Source: Paraburkholderia haematera (GTDB lineage Bacteria > Pseudomonadota > Gammaproteobacteria > Burkholderiales > Burkholderiaceae). From it: DNA of 64,000 nt. The stretch spans positions 310,001 to 374,000 of the forward strand of contig NZ_CAJNBK010000004.1 in the NCBI RefSeq assembly GCF_905220975.1, given 5' to 3'. The notes beneath the pieces are model-generated. The model searched no databases, was not told the DNA's origin, and worked only from the letters and a program-made list of their open reading frames with translations. Shown here piece after piece: positions 36,004-44,142 of this stretch. The translations under genes and the position numbers were made by a program. How positions within the stretch are numbered: the stretch's first letter is position 1; each line of letters opens with the position of its first letter.

Positions 36004-36013
36004 TGGAGCGCAC

Positions 36014-36811
36014 ATGAGCGACTCTCTCGACTATTCCCTCGCCGAATTGATGATTGCCGCGGCGGCGCGCGTCTGGCGCGATGACGGCGAAGTGCTGGCC
36101 ACCGGCATCGGTACGGGCCCACGTTTGGCCGCGGGTCTTGCGCGCCTCGCCTACAACGCGGGTCTGATGCTCACCGATGGCGAAGCCTATCTCGTCGAAA
36201 GCCCGGTGCCGCTCGGACCGCGCGAAGCGGGTTATCGCGTGCAGGCGTCCGGCCTGATGACCTACGAACGCGTGTTCGATTGCGTGTGGCATGGCAAGCG
36301 TCACGCGCTGGTGATGCCCACGCAGATCGACCGCTTCGGCCAGGCCAACATCTCCTGGCTCGGCGACGACTACGCGCGCCCGAAAACGCAATTGCTCGGC
36401 GCACGCGGTTTTCCGGGCAACAGTATTAATCACGCGAATTCGTTTTTCGTCTCCGGCCATAGCAAACGTGCGTTCGTTGCCGGCGAAGTCGACATGGTGT
36501 GCAGCGTGGGCTACAACCCGGCGCGCGAAATTCCCGGCATGCGCGCGTTCACCGATCTGCGCAGTGTGATTACCGATCTGTGCGTGATGGACTTTGGCGG
36601 CGCGAATCATGCGGTTCAGGTGCGCTCGCTCCATCCTGGTGTGAGCTTCGACGAAGTGCAGGACGCGACCGGATTCGAGTTGCGCGCGCATCCCGACCTG
36701 CATGTGACGCCGCCGCCAGGCGCCGACGATCTGCGGATCGTGCGCGCGCTCGATCCGCATAACCTGCGTGCGAGTGTCGTGCGCAATAACCCCGCGCCGC
36801 GCCGCGTGTGA
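36014..36811 (+). CDS. ipdB: CoA-transferase-fold subunit B, ring-opening hydrolase
   Basis: This is a 265-residue beta subunit of the same fold (ATGIGTGPRLAAG; YLVESPVPLGPREAGY; FGQANISWLG). It partners IpdA directly upstream. The stop codon is followed within the same bases by a possible GTG start of the crotonase gene, showing tight coupling. Confidence 0.86.
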   Translation: MSDSLDYSLAELMIAAAARVWRDDGEVLATGIGTGPRLAAGLARLAYNAGLMLTDGEAYLVESPVPLGPREAGYRVQASGLMTYERVFDCVWHGKRHALVMPTQIDRFGQANISWLGDDYARPKTQLLGARGFPGNSINHANSFFVSGHSKRAFVAGEVDMVCSVGYNPAREIPGMRAFTDLRSVITDLCVMDFGGANHAVQVRSLHPGVSFDEVQDATGFELRAHPDLHVTPPPGADDLRIVRALDPHNLRASVVRNNPAPRRV

Positions 36812-36819
36812 GGGACACC

Positions 36820-37725
36820 ATGCAAGCCACCCACGAAAGCGTCGTCGATTATCGCGTGAGCGACGGCATTGCCACGCTCACGATGAACCGCCCCGAGTAT
36901 CACAACGCGCAGAACTCGAAAATGACGTATGCGCTCGACGCCGCGTTCAAGCGCGCGTCGAACGATGATGCGGTGAAGGTCATTGTTCTTGCCGGCGCGG
37001 GTAAACATTTTTCCGCGGGCCACGATATCGGCACGCCGGGCCGCGACATCGACCAGTCGTTCGAGCGCACCTCGCTCTGGTACGACCATGTCGGCAAGGA
37101 AGGCGGCGAGTTTCTCTACGCCCGCGAACAGGAAGTCTATCTCGGCATGTGCCGCCGCTGGCGCGATCTGCCCAAGCCGACCATCGCAATGGTGCAGGGC
37201 GCGTGCGTGGCGGGCGGCTTGATGCTGGCGTGGGTGTGCGATTTGATCGTCGCCTCGGACGACGCGTTCTTTTCCGATCCGGTGGTGCGTATGGGCATTC
37301 CAGGCGTCGAGTATTTCGCGCATGCGTATGAACTGAATCCGCGCATCGCCAAGGAGTTTCTGTTTCTCGGCGAACGGATGGACGCGGCGCGCGCGTATCA
37401 GATGGGCATGGTCAATCGCGTCGTGCCGCGCGAGCGTTTGCAGGACGCCACGACGGAGATCGCCGCGAAGATCGCGCGCATGCCGCGCCTCGGCTTGACG
37501 CTGACGAAGCAGGCCGTGAATCACGTCGAAGAATTGCAAGGCAAGCGCGCGGCGATGGATGCGGCATTTGCCTGGCATCACTTCGCCCATGCGCACAACG
37601 AGCTGGTGAGTGGCGACAAGCTGGGCGGGTACGACGCCCGCAAGATGGCCGAATCGCAACGGCCCGCAGCGGCCACACATGACGCCACGCAAGGGAACAC
37701 AAAGGCCGACGGAGAAGCCGCATGA
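36820..37725 (+). CDS. Enoyl-CoA hydratase/isomerase family protein
   Basis: This is a 301-residue crotonase, longer than the usual 250-270. ATG 36820 has AGGGA five bases ahead; a GTG at 36808 overlapping the ipdB stop is the alternative. Oxyanion-hole regions are GKHFSAGHDIG and GACVAGGLMLAW. The catalytic region reads DPVVRMGIPGVEY. A large insert (about residues 70-105) contains EREQEVYL-type charged helices, and the C-terminus has a 40-residue extension. Found between ipdB and ipdC, it presumably hydrates a side-chain or ring enoyl-CoA of the HIP route. Confidence 0.78.
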   Translation: MQATHESVVDYRVSDGIATLTMNRPEYHNAQNSKMTYALDAAFKRASNDDAVKVIVLAGAGKHFSAGHDIGTPGRDIDQSFERTSLWYDHVGKEGGEFLYAREQEVYLGMCRRWRDLPKPTIAMVQGACVAGGLMLAWVCDLIVASDDAFFSDPVVRMGIPGVEYFAHAYELNPRIAKEFLFLGERMDAARAYQMGMVNRVVPRERLQDATTEIAAKIARMPRLGLTLTKQAVNHVEELQGKRAAMDAAFAWHHFAHAHNELVSGDKLGGYDARKMAESQRPAAATHDATQGNTKADGEAA

Positions 37726-38804
37726 GCGCGACGCTGCACACGCCCTTGTGCGATCTGCTCGGCTGCCGCTATCCGATCGTGCAAACAGCCATGGGTTGGG
37801 TCGCCGACGCAAAGCTCGTCGCCGCAACCTGTAATGCGGGCGGCTTCGGCTTTCTGGCCGGCGCGACGCTCGAGGCCGAACGCGTGGAAGCGGAAATCCT
37901 GCGCGTGAAGGAACTGACGGACAAGCCGTTCGGCATCAACTTCCATATGTTCCAGCCGAACGCGGCACAGGTGGTCGATCTGGCGATCAAGCACCGGCTG
38001 CGTGCAGTGAGCTACGGCCGCGGCCCGGACGCGAAGACGATTCGCCGCTTCAAGGACGCGGGCGTGATGTGCATTCCCACCGTGGGCGCGCCGAAACATG
38101 CGGCGAAAGCAGTCGAACTGGGCGCCGACGCGGTCACGGTGCAAGGCGCGGAGGGCGGTGGCCATACCGGGTCGATGCCGACCACGCTGCTGCTGCCACG
38201 TGTGCTGGATGCCGTGAACGTGCCGGTGATCGCCGCCGGCGGTTTCTTCGACGGACGCGGTCTGGCGGCGGCGCTCGGCTACGGCGCGGCAGGCATTGCC
38301 ATGGGCACGCGTTTTCTGATGGCGGAAGAGTCGCCCGTGCCGCGCTCGACGCTCGAGCGCTACGTGGCGGTCAACGACCCGTCGCAAATCCGTGTGTCCG
38401 CGGCGCTCGACGGTTTGCCGCAGCGAATGATCGACAACCCTTACCTGCTGCGGCTCGAAGCATTCGGCCCGTTGCGCCGCACGCTTTTCGCGTTGCGCAC
38501 AGCTGAGGCGTGGCGCCGCCAGAGCGGCATGACTTTCGCACAAATGGCGTCGCTCGGTCTGAAGGCGCTGCGCGATCACAGCTACACCGCGAGTCAGACA
38601 TTGATGGCGGCGAACGCACCGTTTCTGATCCAGCGCGCCATCGTCGACGGCAAGCCGGACGAGGGCGTGTTGCCGAGCGGCCAGGTTGCCGCGGTGATCG
38701 GCGCGATCGAGCCGTGCGAGACCTTGATCGCACGCATTGTTGACGAAGCCGTGGCGCGGCTCGATGCGCTTGCGGCCATGCGCGGCGCGCCGGTTCACGC
38801 GTGA
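37722..38804 (+). CDS. ipdC: Flavin-dependent oxidoreductase, IpdC-like (nitronate monooxygenase family)
   Basis: This is a 360-residue TIM-barrel flavoprotein of the NMO/2-nitropropane dioxygenase family (PIVQTAMGWVADAKL; QGAEGGGHTGS phosphate loop; AAGGFFDGRG). It matches IpdC, which acts on the 5-hydroxylated HIC-CoA intermediate before ring opening in C/D-ring degradation. ATGA overlap with the upstream crotonase gene. Context within ipdA/ipdB/echA20 makes the assignment likely. Confidence 0.82.
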   Translation: MSATLHTPLCDLLGCRYPIVQTAMGWVADAKLVAATCNAGGFGFLAGATLEAERVEAEILRVKELTDKPFGINFHMFQPNAAQVVDLAIKHRLRAVSYGRGPDAKTIRRFKDAGVMCIPTVGAPKHAAKAVELGADAVTVQGAEGGGHTGSMPTTLLLPRVLDAVNVPVIAAGGFFDGRGLAAALGYGAAGIAMGTRFLMAEESPVPRSTLERYVAVNDPSQIRVSAALDGLPQRMIDNPYLLRLEAFGPLRRTLFALRTAEAWRRQSGMTFAQMASLGLKALRDHSYTASQTLMAANAPFLIQRAIVDGKPDEGVLPSGQVAAVIGAIEPCETLIARIVDEAVARLDALAAMRGAPVHA

Positions 38805-38941
38805 CTCAAACCGTGACGCCACGCACGCTCCAACGTATGCACCGCTGCATGACGTCAGGCGTGACCCGACACGCGACGCGAGGCATGACGCAGCGCATGA
38901 CCTCATAAAGCAAACCCACATCATTCACCAGGGACGGAGAC

Positions 38942-39760
38942 ATGACAGAACCCATCAATAGCGTCCGCGCGCTGCCGTTCAGGATCGAACGCGAAGGCGG
39001 CATCGGCGAACTGGTGATCGACCAGCCGCCGGTCAATGCGCTCGACGCGCGTGGCTGGCAGGCGCTGGCCGACGCAATCGACGCGCTGGGCCGGGACGAC
39101 AGCGTCCACGTGATCGTGTTGCGTGGCGCGGGCCGCGGCTTTTGCGCGGGCGTCGATATCAAGGAACTGGCGGCGCATCCCGAGCGGATCGTCGCCGTCA
39201 ACGCCGGCAATTACGCGACCTTTCGCGCGGTGCACCGCAATCCGAAGCCGGTGATCGTCGCGGTGCATGGCTTCGTGCTGGGTGGCGGCATCGGCATTTG
39301 CGGCGCGGCGGATGTGATCGTCGCCTCCGACTGCGCGCGCTTCGGCGTGCCGGAGATCGACCGTGGCGCAATGGGCGGTGGCGCGCATCTGCAACGTATG
39401 TTCGGTGTGCAGAAAGTGCGCGCCATGTATTTCACGGGCGACATGGTCGACGCCGCTGAAGCCTACCGGCTCGGTGCGCTCGAGCGGGTGGTGCCGCGCG
39501 AACAGCTGCGTGAAGCGGCGTTCGAGATCGCCCGCAAGATCGCCGCGAAGAGCCCCGCGATGCTGCAACTCGCGAAAGAAGCGCTGAACGGTGTCGAAGA
39601 CGGCGACCTCGAAGACAAATACCGCTGGGAGCAGGGCTTCACCTTGCAGGCGTATATGACGAACGATTCGGCGGAAGCACGCTCGGCCTTCGTCGAAAAA
39701 CGCGACGCGCAGTTCGATGGCGCCCAGGATGCCGAACGTCAAGCCGGAGCACGCGCATGA
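38942..39760 (+). CDS. echA20: EchA20-like crotonase, ring D hydrolase
   Basis: This is a 272-residue crotonase-family enzyme. The sequence follows M. tuberculosis EchA20 closely: PPVNALDARGW, LRGAGRGFCAGVDIKEL, GGGIGICGAADVIVASD, then EIDRGAMGGGAHL and the C-terminal YRWEQGFTLQ. EchA20 hydrolyses ring D of HIEC-CoA to COCHEA-CoA, the substrate of IpdAB. The 137-bp gap upstream has loosely repeated gcatgac/cgtgac words and a GGACGGAGAC ribosome site. It overlaps the next gene by ATGA. Confidence 0.85.
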   Translation: MTEPINSVRALPFRIEREGGIGELVIDQPPVNALDARGWQALADAIDALGRDDSVHVIVLRGAGRGFCAGVDIKELAAHPERIVAVNAGNYATFRAVHRNPKPVIVAVHGFVLGGGIGICGAADVIVASDCARFGVPEIDRGAMGGGAHLQRMFGVQKVRAMYFTGDMVDAAEAYRLGALERVVPREQLREAAFEIARKIAAKSPAMLQLAKEALNGVEDGDLEDKYRWEQGFTLQAYMTNDSAEARSAFVEKRDAQFDGAQDAERQAGARA

Positions 39761-40938
39761 AGCTCGACTACACGCCGGCGCAACGCGCGTTTCGCGCGGA
39801 AATTCGCAGCTGGCTCGCGCTCCACGTGCCGCGCGAACCGCTGCCGAGTTTCGACACCGAAGCAGGCTTCGCCGCGCATCGGGAATGGGAGCGCACACTG
39901 CATTCCGGCCGCTGGAGCATGGTGACGTGGCCGCGCGAACTGGGCGGGCGCGGCTGCGATCTGATCGAGTGGCTGATTTTCGAAGAAGAATACTGGCGCG
40001 CCGATGCACCGATGCGCGTGAATCAGAACGGCATCTTCCTGCTTGGCCCGACCTTGATGGACTTCGGCACGGACGAACAGAAGGCCCGTTTTTTGCCGGC
40101 CATGGCGGCGGGCGAACACGTATGGGCGCAAGGCTGGTCCGAGCCCAACGCCGGCTCCGACATGGCGGCGATCCGCGCGAGCGCGATCCGCACCGACGGT
40201 GGCACGGGCGGCGAATACATTCTGAACGGCCAGAAGATCTGGTCGACCCGCGCGGTGTGGGCCGACTGGCTGTTCGGCCTGTTTCGCAGCGATCCGCAAT
40301 CCACGCGCCATCACGGCCTGACTTTCCTGATGGTGCCGCTCTCGACACCCGGCATCACCGTGCGGCCGATCCGTCAGTTGAACGGACAGACCGGCTTCGC
40401 CGAGATTTTCTTCGACGACGTGCGCGTGCCGGTCGACAACCGTCTCGCCGGTGAAGGCATGGGCTGGCAGGTTGCCATGGCAACCGCCGGATTCGAACGC
40501 GGCCTGATGCTGCGCTCGCCCGCACGTTTTCAACGCACCGCCGAAGCGTTGCGCGCGCTCTATCTGGCGCATCGCGCGGAAGCCGACCGCGATCCGACCT
40601 TGCGTGACCGGGTGATCGGCGCGTGGATGGATGCGCAGGCCTACGCGCTTTCCACCTACGCGACCGCGAGCCGTTTGCAGAAGGGCGGCCACATCGGCGC
40701 GGAGTCGAGCACCAACAAGGTGTTCTGGTCCGAACTCGATCTGCGCATGCATCAAACCGCGCTCGACATTCTTGGCGCACGCGCCGAGGTCGTGCCGCAA
40801 ACGCATGAGCAACACGCGGCGCTCGGCACCTGGCTCGACGGTTTCCTGTTCGCGCAGGCCGGGCCGATCTATGCGGGCACCAACGAGATCCAGCGCAACA
40901 TCGTCGCGGAACGGATGCTGGGAATGCCGCGTTCGTGA
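39757..40938 (+). CDS. Acyl-CoA dehydrogenase (FadE31/33-type)
   Basis: This is a 393-residue acyl-CoA dehydrogenase with the WSEPNAGSDMA flavin-region motif, IWSTRAVWADW and the C-terminal IYAGTNEIQRNIVAERMLG. It is followed by a shorter, divergent dehydrogenase of 353 residues, the layout of heterotetrameric ACADs of steroid catabolism where one subunit carries the catalytic residues and the other is partly degenerate. In this operon position it probably dehydrogenates the MOODA-CoA or a related acyl chain. Confidence 0.82.
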   Translation: MKLDYTPAQRAFRAEIRSWLALHVPREPLPSFDTEAGFAAHREWERTLHSGRWSMVTWPRELGGRGCDLIEWLIFEEEYWRADAPMRVNQNGIFLLGPTLMDFGTDEQKARFLPAMAAGEHVWAQGWSEPNAGSDMAAIRASAIRTDGGTGGEYILNGQKIWSTRAVWADWLFGLFRSDPQSTRHHGLTFLMVPLSTPGITVRPIRQLNGQTGFAEIFFDDVRVPVDNRLAGEGMGWQVAMATAGFERGLMLRSPARFQRTAEALRALYLAHRAEADRDPTLRDRVIGAWMDAQAYALSTYATASRLQKGGHIGAESSTNKVFWSELDLRMHQTALDILGARAEVVPQTHEQHAALGTWLDGFLFAQAGPIYAGTNEIQRNIVAERMLGMPRS

Positions 40939-41010
40939 TGCCGGTGCTGCAAGCAGCATGCAACCCGCTGCAGCCCGCATTCAGACGCTTAAAGGATTGA
41001 GCGAGGAACT

Positions 41011-42072
41011 ATGGATTTCGTATTCAACGAAGATCAGGAAGCATTGGCGGGCAGCGTCAAGCGCTTTCTGATGACGGAGATGACACCGGAGCTGATCCGC
41101 GAGTTGTGGAACACGCCCACGGGCCGCTCGGAGCGCATGTGGGATATGTTCGCCTCGCAAGGATTGACGGCCGTGTCGGTGCCGGAAAGTCACGATGGCT
41201 TGGGGCTCGGTGATGTGGAGTGGGCGCTGCTCGCGCAGACCTATGGCTATTTCGGCGGACCCGAGCCGTTACTCGATACGGCGCTCGTAGCCGTCGGCAT
41301 GCTGGAAGGCTTGCCCGCCAGTGTGCGACGCGACGCGCTGTTGCGCGATATCGCGTCGGGGTCGGCGCGCGTGGCGATTGGGCATCCGGTGAATCCGTAT
41401 GTTAGCGACGCGCACGTTGCGAAGGTGTTGTTATGTGAGCGGGATGGCGAGTTACATTGGCTCACGCCCGGCGCTTGCCGATTGAATGCGGTGGAAAGCG
41501 TCGATCCGTCACGTCGCTTGTTCGAACTCGACTGGCAGGCAAGCGCAAGCACACGAGTGGCAACGGCCGCCGAGGCGCAACCGTTACTCGCGCGCGCACT
41601 TGACCAGGGCGCGTTCGCCGTCGCCGCGCAATTGCTCGGCCTCACGCAGCGCGTGCTCGACGTCGCGATCGATTACAGCGCGCAACGCAAGCAGTTCGGC
41701 AAGCCGATCGGTTCGTATCAGGCGCTCAAGCATCTGCTCGCCGACGTCGCGATCCGTTATGAGTTCGCGCGGCCGGTGGTGTACCGGGCCGCCTGCGCGA
41801 TCGCCGACAACGATCCGCAGCGCGCGCTCTATGTCTCCCACGCGAAGCTTGCCGCCACCGCCGCGGCGCAGCTCGCCGCACGCCACGCGATGCAGGTGCA
41901 CGGCGCGATGGGCTACACCTGGGAGCTCGATTTGCAGATCTTCATGAAACGCATCTGGGCGCTCTCGGGTAGTTGGGGTGACACGACGTTTCACAAGAAC
42001 CGTGTGGCCGACGCGTTGATCGAGTCCTGTGCGCCGATCGGACCGGCCCGTACTTTCGAACTGGAATCATGA
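41011..42072 (+). CDS. Acyl-CoA dehydrogenase, partner subunit (FadE32-type)
   Basis: This is a 353-residue dehydrogenase with the N-terminal FVFNEDQEALAGSVKRF helix and C-terminal RKQFGKPIGSYQALKHLLAD and HGAMGYTWELDLQIFMKR motifs, but lacking the full middle beta-domain motif (no WxTxPxAGSD). This is the usual beta-type subunit of an alpha2beta2 ACAD, with the preceding gene as alpha. GAGGAAC precedes ATG 41011. Its stop overlaps the fadA6 start. Confidence 0.8.
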   Translation: MDFVFNEDQEALAGSVKRFLMTEMTPELIRELWNTPTGRSERMWDMFASQGLTAVSVPESHDGLGLGDVEWALLAQTYGYFGGPEPLLDTALVAVGMLEGLPASVRRDALLRDIASGSARVAIGHPVNPYVSDAHVAKVLLCERDGELHWLTPGACRLNAVESVDPSRRLFELDWQASASTRVATAAEAQPLLARALDQGAFAVAAQLLGLTQRVLDVAIDYSAQRKQFGKPIGSYQALKHLLADVAIRYEFARPVVYRAACAIADNDPQRALYVSHAKLAATAAAQLAARHAMQVHGAMGYTWELDLQIFMKRIWALSGSWGDTTFHKNRVADALIESCAPIGPARTFELES

Positions 42073-43223
42073 TGAAACAGGCTTATATCGTCGATGCGTT
42101 GCGCACGCCGACCGGCCGCCGCAAAGGCGGTCTCGCACAGGTGCATGCCGCGGATCTCGGCGGCTTCGTGTTGAAAGAACTGGTCGCCCGTAACGGCATT
42201 CCCGCCGATGAGTACGACGACGTGGTGTTCGGCTGCGTCGATACGATCGGTCCGCTGGCGGGCAATATCGCGCGCACCTGCTGGCTCGCCGCGGGCTTGC
42301 CACTGACGGTGCCCGGCGTCACGGTGGACCGGCAATGCGGATCCTCGCAGCAGGCGGTGCACTTTGCCGCGCAGGCCGTGATGAGCGGCACGCAGGATGT
42401 GGTAGTGGCGGGTGGCGTGCAGACCATGACGCAGATCCCGATTTCGTCGGCGATGACGGCGGCCGAACCGCTGGGTTTCACCGATCCGTTCTCGGGCAGC
42501 ATCGGTTGGCGCGCGCGGTTCGGCGACGCGCCGGTCTCGCAGTTCCATGCGGCGCAACGGATCGCGGATCACTGGAACCTGTCGCGCGAAACAATGGAAC
42601 AGTACGCGCTGGAAAGTCACCGGCGCGCGCTGGCAGCGATCGAAGGCGGTTATTTTTCGCGCGAAATCGTGCCGTTGGCCGGTGTTGTTCACGACGAGAC
42701 GCCGCGCAAGGACACGACGCTCGCGAAGATGGCCTCGCTCGAACCGCTGATGCCCGGCGGTGCGCTGACGGCAGCTGTTTCGAGCCAGACCTGCGATGCG
42801 GCGGCCGCGCTGCTGATCGTCTCCGAAGAGGCGCTCAAGCGTTACGGCCTCACGCCGCGCGCGCGTATTCATCACCTGAGCGTGCTCGGCGACGATCCGC
42901 TGTGGATGCTCACCGCGCCGATTCCCGCGACACGTCACGCATTGAAGAAGTCAGGCCTCGCGCTGGACGACATCGACGTGGTGGAACTGAACGAAGCGTT
43001 CGCCTCGGTGGCGCTCGCGTGGCTCGCCGAGACGCGCTATCCGCACGAGAAGACCAATCCGAACGGCGGTGCGATCGCGCTCGGCCATCCGCTCGGCGCA
43101 ACCGGCGCACGCCTGATGACGAGCCTGCTGCACGAGCTTGAGCGCACGCGGGGCCGCTACGGCCTGCAAACGATGTGCGAGGGCGGTGGCCTTGCCAACG
43201 TCACGATCATCGAGCGCCTGTAA
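42069..43223 (+). CDS. fadA6: Thiolase, FadA6-like
   Basis: This is a 384-residue thiolase. The nucleophilic Cys lies in DRQCGSSQQAV (about residue 92), the His in NGGAIALGHPLGATG and the second Cys in MCEGGGLAN. FadA6 releases acetyl-CoA from the ring-opened product of IpdAB. Two ATGs (42069, 42072) precede the chain; the first overlaps the preceding stop. The next gene begins 39 bp downstream. Confidence 0.85.
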   Translation: MMKQAYIVDALRTPTGRRKGGLAQVHAADLGGFVLKELVARNGIPADEYDDVVFGCVDTIGPLAGNIARTCWLAAGLPLTVPGVTVDRQCGSSQQAVHFAAQAVMSGTQDVVVAGGVQTMTQIPISSAMTAAEPLGFTDPFSGSIGWRARFGDAPVSQFHAAQRIADHWNLSRETMEQYALESHRRALAAIEGGYFSREIVPLAGVVHDETPRKDTTLAKMASLEPLMPGGALTAAVSSQTCDAAAALLIVSEEALKRYGLTPRARIHHLSVLGDDPLWMLTAPIPATRHALKKSGLALDDIDVVELNEAFASVALAWLAETRYPHEKTNPNGGAIALGHPLGATGARLMTSLLHELERTRGRYGLQTMCEGGGLANVTIIERL

Positions 43224-43262
43224 ATACGTCACTGAGCGCATCACTGTCTACGAGGATCAAGC

Positions 43263-44138
43263 ATGGGAATCTGCAACGAGCGCACCGTGATCATTACCGG
43301 CGCGGGTGGAGGGTTGGGCCGCGAATACGCGCTGGCGTTCGCCGCCGAGGGCGCGGCTGTGGTGGTCAACGATATTCGTCAGGAGGCCGCACAGGCCGTC
43401 TGCGACGAGATCGTGGGTGCCGGCGGCCGGGCACTGGCGAATGCCGACGACATCACGCGCATCGATACCGCGCAACGCATCATCGACGCTGCGCACGAGG
43501 CCTTCGGCGAGATTCATGTGTTGGTGAACAACGCGGGCATCTGCCGCGACCGGATGTTCACCAGCATGACCGAAGCCGATTGGGACGATGTGATGCGGGT
43601 GCATCTGCGTGGACATTTCTGCCTTTCACAACTGCTGGCACGCGAGTGGCGCGATGCGTCGAAGGCGGGGCGCGAGGTGGATGCGCGCATCGTCAACACC
43701 AGTTCGGGGGCGGGTCTGCAAGGGTCGATCGGCCAGGCGAACTACGGCGCGGCTAAAGCGGCCATCGCGGCCTTGACGTTGATGCAGGCCGCGGAATTGC
43801 AGCGCTATGGCGTGCGGGTGAACGCGTTGGCGCCGGCGGCGCGCACCTCGATGACCGAAGGCGTGTTCGCCGAGATGATGAAAAGGCCCGCCAATGGCTT
43901 CGATTACTTCGATCCGGCCAACGTCGCGCCGCTGGTCGTCTGGCTCGGCAGCGCGCAATCGCGCGACGTGACGGGGCAGGTGTTCGAAGCGGCGGGCGGC
44001 ATGATCGCAGTGGCCGAAGGCTGGCGCACGGGGCCGCGCATCGACATTGGTGCACGCTGGCAAGTCAACGCGGTGGGCGGCGCGGTGGCGGCGTTGGTGG
44101 CGGAGCGTGAGCCGGCGCAGCAAGTGTACGGAAGCTGA
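43263..44138 (+). CDS. SDR, hydroxyacyl-CoA dehydrogenase type (Rv3548c-like)
   Basis: This is a 291-residue SDR with TGAGGGLGREYALAFA, NNAG and YGAAKA motifs, and a C-terminal extension of 40 residues as in the dehydrogenase part of MFE-2 and in M. tuberculosis Rv3548c of the KstR2 regulon. It would oxidise a 3-hydroxyacyl-CoA from the FadE/crotonase steps, probably with NAD. Between fadA6 and the next dehydrogenase genes. Confidence 0.8.
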   Translation: MGICNERTVIITGAGGGLGREYALAFAAEGAAVVVNDIRQEAAQAVCDEIVGAGGRALANADDITRIDTAQRIIDAAHEAFGEIHVLVNNAGICRDRMFTSMTEADWDDVMRVHLRGHFCLSQLLAREWRDASKAGREVDARIVNTSSGAGLQGSIGQANYGAAKAAIAALTLMQAAELQRYGVRVNALAPAARTSMTEGVFAEMMKRPANGFDYFDPANVAPLVVWLGSAQSRDVTGQVFEAAGGMIAVAEGWRTGPRIDIGARWQVNAVGGAVAALVAEREPAQQVYGS

Positions 44139-44142
44139 CACG

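Noticed and set aside
37578..40980. Three minus-strand open frames above 400 residues opposite the crotonase, ipdC, echA20 and FadE genes
   Set aside because: Shadow frames caused by high third-position GC; the plus-strand genes are firm and coupled by overlaps.
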